DNA from: Paracoccaceae bacterium | GTDB lineage: Bacteria; Pseudomonadota; Alphaproteobacteria; Rhodobacterales; Rhodobacteraceae | DNA: 64,000 bases | Assembly: GCA_003605175.1 (NCBI GenBank) | Contig: QWDA01000003.1 | Coordinates: 256,501 to 320,500, forward strand | Direction: 5' to 3' | In this document: positions 62,065 to 64,000 of the stretch, in pieces | Position numbering within the stretch: the first letter of the stretch is position 1 | Layout of the letters: every line of letters begins with the position of its first letter | The notes under the pieces: model-generated | Told to the model about the DNA's origin: nothing | Seen by the model: the letters and a program-made list of their open reading frames with translations, nothing else | The model's database searches: none | Program-made: the position numbers and the translations under genes

Positions 62065-64000
62065 CAGCGCACCCGCATCGCGTTCAGCGTGACCGAGATC
62101 GAGGAGGCCGACATTGCCAGCGCCGCCATCAGGGGCGTGGCGAGGCCGAACAGCGCCACCGGCACCGCGATGAGGTTGTAGGCCGCGGAGATCGCGAAGT
62201 TCTCGCGGATCCGCCGGACCGCCGAGCGCGCGGTGTCGAGCATGCCGGGCAGGGCGGCGAAGCCCTCGCCCAGGAGCACGATATCCGAGGCCACCCGCGC
62301 GGCGTCCACCGCGGAGGCGGGCGAGACCGAGACATGGGCGGCGGCGAGCGCGGCGGTGTCGTTCAGCCCGTCGCCGATCATCAGCACCCGGTGGCCCTCG
62401 GCGGCGAGCCGGGTGACGAAAACCGCCTTTTCCTCGGGCGTCATCCCCGCGCGGAACTCGGTAAGGCCGATCCGCCCGGCCAGCGCCGCCACCGGCGCCG
62501 CGACATCGCCCGACAGCAGGATCTGCCGGAGCCCGCGCCCGGCAAAGCCCGCCACCACCGCCTCGGCGCCGGGGCGGAGACGGTCGGCGAAGGCGAAACC
62601 CACCGGCGCGCGGCCCGGGCGCGCCAGCCAGGTCGCGGTTTCGGAACCTGCCTCGGCGCCCACCCAGCCGGCGCGGCCGAGCCGCACCGTATGGCCCTGA
62701 AGCATTGCCTCTACGCCGTAGCCCGGCACCTCGCGCGGGGCCTCGACCGGGGCAGGGGCCACGCCCCGCGCCTCCAGCGCCCTTGCCAGCGCTGCCGCCA
62801 GCGGATGCGCCGAGGCCCGCGCTAGCGCCAGCGCCACGGGCAGATCGTCCGGGTCGGCCGCGTCGAGCCCCAGGGGCTCGGGTGCGCCCAGGGTCAGCGT
62901 GCCGGTCTTGTCGTAGACCACCGTGTCGACGGCGGCGAGCCGCTCCAGCGCGGTGGCCGACTTGATCAGGAAACCGCGCCGGTAGAGCCGCCCCGAGGCG
63001 GTGCTGGTCACCGCCGGCACCGCGAGACCCAGCGCGCAGGGGCAGGTGATGATGAGGACCGCGACGGCAATGTTGAGCGCGAGCCGCGCCTCGCCCGTGG
63101 CCCAGAACCAGCCCAGGAACGCTGCCAGGGCGAGGAGATGTACAACGGGCGCATAGGCCCGCGCGGCCCGGTCGGCCAGCGCCGAATAGTTCGCCCGCCC
63201 GCTCTCGGCCACCGCCACCAGCGCGGCGATCCGCGCGAGCGCCGTGTCCTGCCCGGCCGCCGCGACGCGGACCGTGAGCGGCCCGGTCAGGTTGATCTCG
63301 CCCGCCAGCACGGCATCGCCGGGCCCGGCGAAGGCCGGCAGCGTCTCGCCGGTCATCGCCGATCGGTCGATCTCGCTCGTCCCCTCCGCCACCGCGCCGT
63401 CCACCGGCACCCGGCCGCCGGGGCGCACGCGAACGAGGTCCCCCGGGGCGAGGTCGGCGGTCCGCACCACCTCCTCGGCGCCGTCCCGCAGCCGCACCGC
63501 GCGCGGCACTTCCAGTGCTGCCAGTTCCTGCGCGGCCGAGCGGGCGGCCGAGCGGCTCCGGTGGTCGAGATAGCGCCCGCCGAGCAGGAAGAAGGTCAGC
63601 GACAGCGCCGCGTCGAAATAGGCATGCTGCCCCGAGAGCGCCGTCTCCCAGATCGACACGCCCACCGCGAGCAGGATGGCGAGCGAGATCGGCACGTCCA
63701 TGTTGAGGCGCCGGCCCCGCAGCGCCGCCAGCGCCGAGGCGTAGAACGGCCGCCCGGCGAAACCGACGGCGGGCACCGCGATGGCGGCGGAAATCCAGTG
63801 GAACAGGTCGCGCGTGGCATCCTCGGCGCCGGACCAGACCGCGACCGAGAGGAGCATCACGTTCATCTGCGCGAAGCCCGCCACCGCGAGCCGCATCAGG
63901 AGCTCGCGCCCCGCCGGGTCGCCCTCGCTCGCGGCCAGCATGTCGCCGTCGAGCTCGTGCGCCTCGTGGCCGAGCCGGTCGAGCGCGGCGATGGCCTCGG
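62064..64000 (-). CDS. ccoI: Copper-translocating P1B-type ATPase CcoI/FixI, 3' part (cut by window edge)
   Basis: The frame runs off the right edge; about 645 residues are present. The retained end begins just after a heavy-metal-binding domain (EAIAALDRLGHEAHEL). Motifs: AMTGETLP (actuator), the intramembrane metal site ITCPCALGLAVP, phosphorylation site YDKTGTLTLG, and MIGDGLNDTAAL. It delivers copper for the cbb3 cytochrome oxidase. ccoS directly downstream separates it from general CopA exporters. Confidence 0.95.
   Translation of the reverse strand, partial: EAIAALDRLGHEAHELDGDMLAASEGDPAGRELLMRLAVAGFAQMNVMLLSVAVWSGAEDATRDLFHWISAAIAVPAVGFAGRPFYASALAALRGRRLNMDVPISLAILLAVGVSIWETALSGQHAYFDAALSLTFFLLGGRYLDHRSRSAARSAAQELAALEVPRAVRLRDGAEEVVRTADLAPGDLVRVRPGGRVPVDGAVAEGTSEIDRSAMTGETLPAFAGPGDAVLAGEINLTGPLTVRVAAAGQDTALARIAALVAVAESGRANYSALADRAARAYAPVVHLLALAAFLGWFWATGEARLALNIAVAVLIITCPCALGLAVPAVTSTASGRLYRRGFLIKSATALERLAAVDTVVYDKTGTLTLGAPEPLGLDAADPDDLPVALALARASAHPLAAALARALEARGVAPAPVEAPREVPGYGVEAMLQGHTVRLGRAGWVGAEAGSETATWLARPGRAPVGFAFADRLRPGAEAVVAGFAGRGLRQILLSGDVAAPVAALAGRIGLTEFRAGMTPEEKAVFVTRLAAEGHRVLMIGDGLNDTAALAAAHVSVSPASAVDAARVASDIVLLGEGFAALPGMLDTARSAVRRIRENFAISAAYNLIAVPVALFGLATPLMAALAMSASSISVTLNAMRVR

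Noticed and set aside
1-64000. Prophage, integrative element or genomic island
   Set aside because: No integrase, transposase, phage structural gene, tRNA attachment site or sharp composition change was seen.

Overview
The window reads as chromosomal DNA of a high-GC alphaproteobacterium of the order Rhodobacterales. The evidence is the ethylmalonyl-CoA pathway pair ecm/ccr, an RpoH2-type sigma factor, the aroA-cmk-rpsA-ihfB-lapA-trpF gene order, a TauE/TIGR02186 pair, a LuxR/LuxI pair and ccoI/ccoS for cbb3 oxidase assembly. No rRNA, tRNA, CRISPR array, prophage, insertion sequence or replication origin was seen. No gene-free stretch exceeds 300 bases; the longest are 48687-48982, 24637-24913 and 45023-45299.

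Layout. 1-3158: carbon assimilation through ethylmalonyl-CoA (ecm, cut by the window edge; an acyltransferase; ccr). 3314-4965: a quorum-sensing locus with a perfect CtrA-type box, a small ORF, luxR and luxI. 5008-9594: a RecD-like helicase, a TPR-methyltransferase and a TauE/TIGR02186 pair. 9688-15027: a BMP-type ABC importer operon with a LysE exporter gene embedded in it. 15174-17387: rimI, tsaB, an Nfu-type Fe-S scaffold and a universal stress protein. 17633-23199: five phosphorelay genes, none with a DNA-binding output. 23208-37945: housekeeping genes (BCAT, trpS, murJ, glnD, a PBP activator, rsmI, yraN, gshB, comM, a GST fusion), with a candidate small RNA at about 24725-24856. 38095-43105: rpoH2, chaN, coaBC, dut, a moeB-like gene and a GNAT gene. 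43171-46937: an amino-acid ABC receptor and permease split by repeats, then a tannase-family esterase. 46938-56468: the trpF-lapA-ihfB / rpsA / cmk-aroA region, interrupted by an autotransporter-like gene and by two extra small genes. 56580-61712: an operon of pspA, yiaA and an LplT-PlsC-acyl-ACP synthetase fusion, divergent from a TetR gene with two identical palindromic operators. 61906-64000: ccoS and the 3' part of ccoI.

Two features stand out. First, a fixed 40-bp intergenic element made of exactly three 11-bp units (AACCYGTACAC) occurs four times. Second, the TetR/PspA/YiaA/Aas-fusion locus looks like a self-contained membrane-damage and lysophospholipid-repair module. The CtrA-type box in front of the quorum-sensing genes and the structured small-RNA candidate come next. 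All functional calls come from reading motifs and recalled family knowledge; no database search was run.
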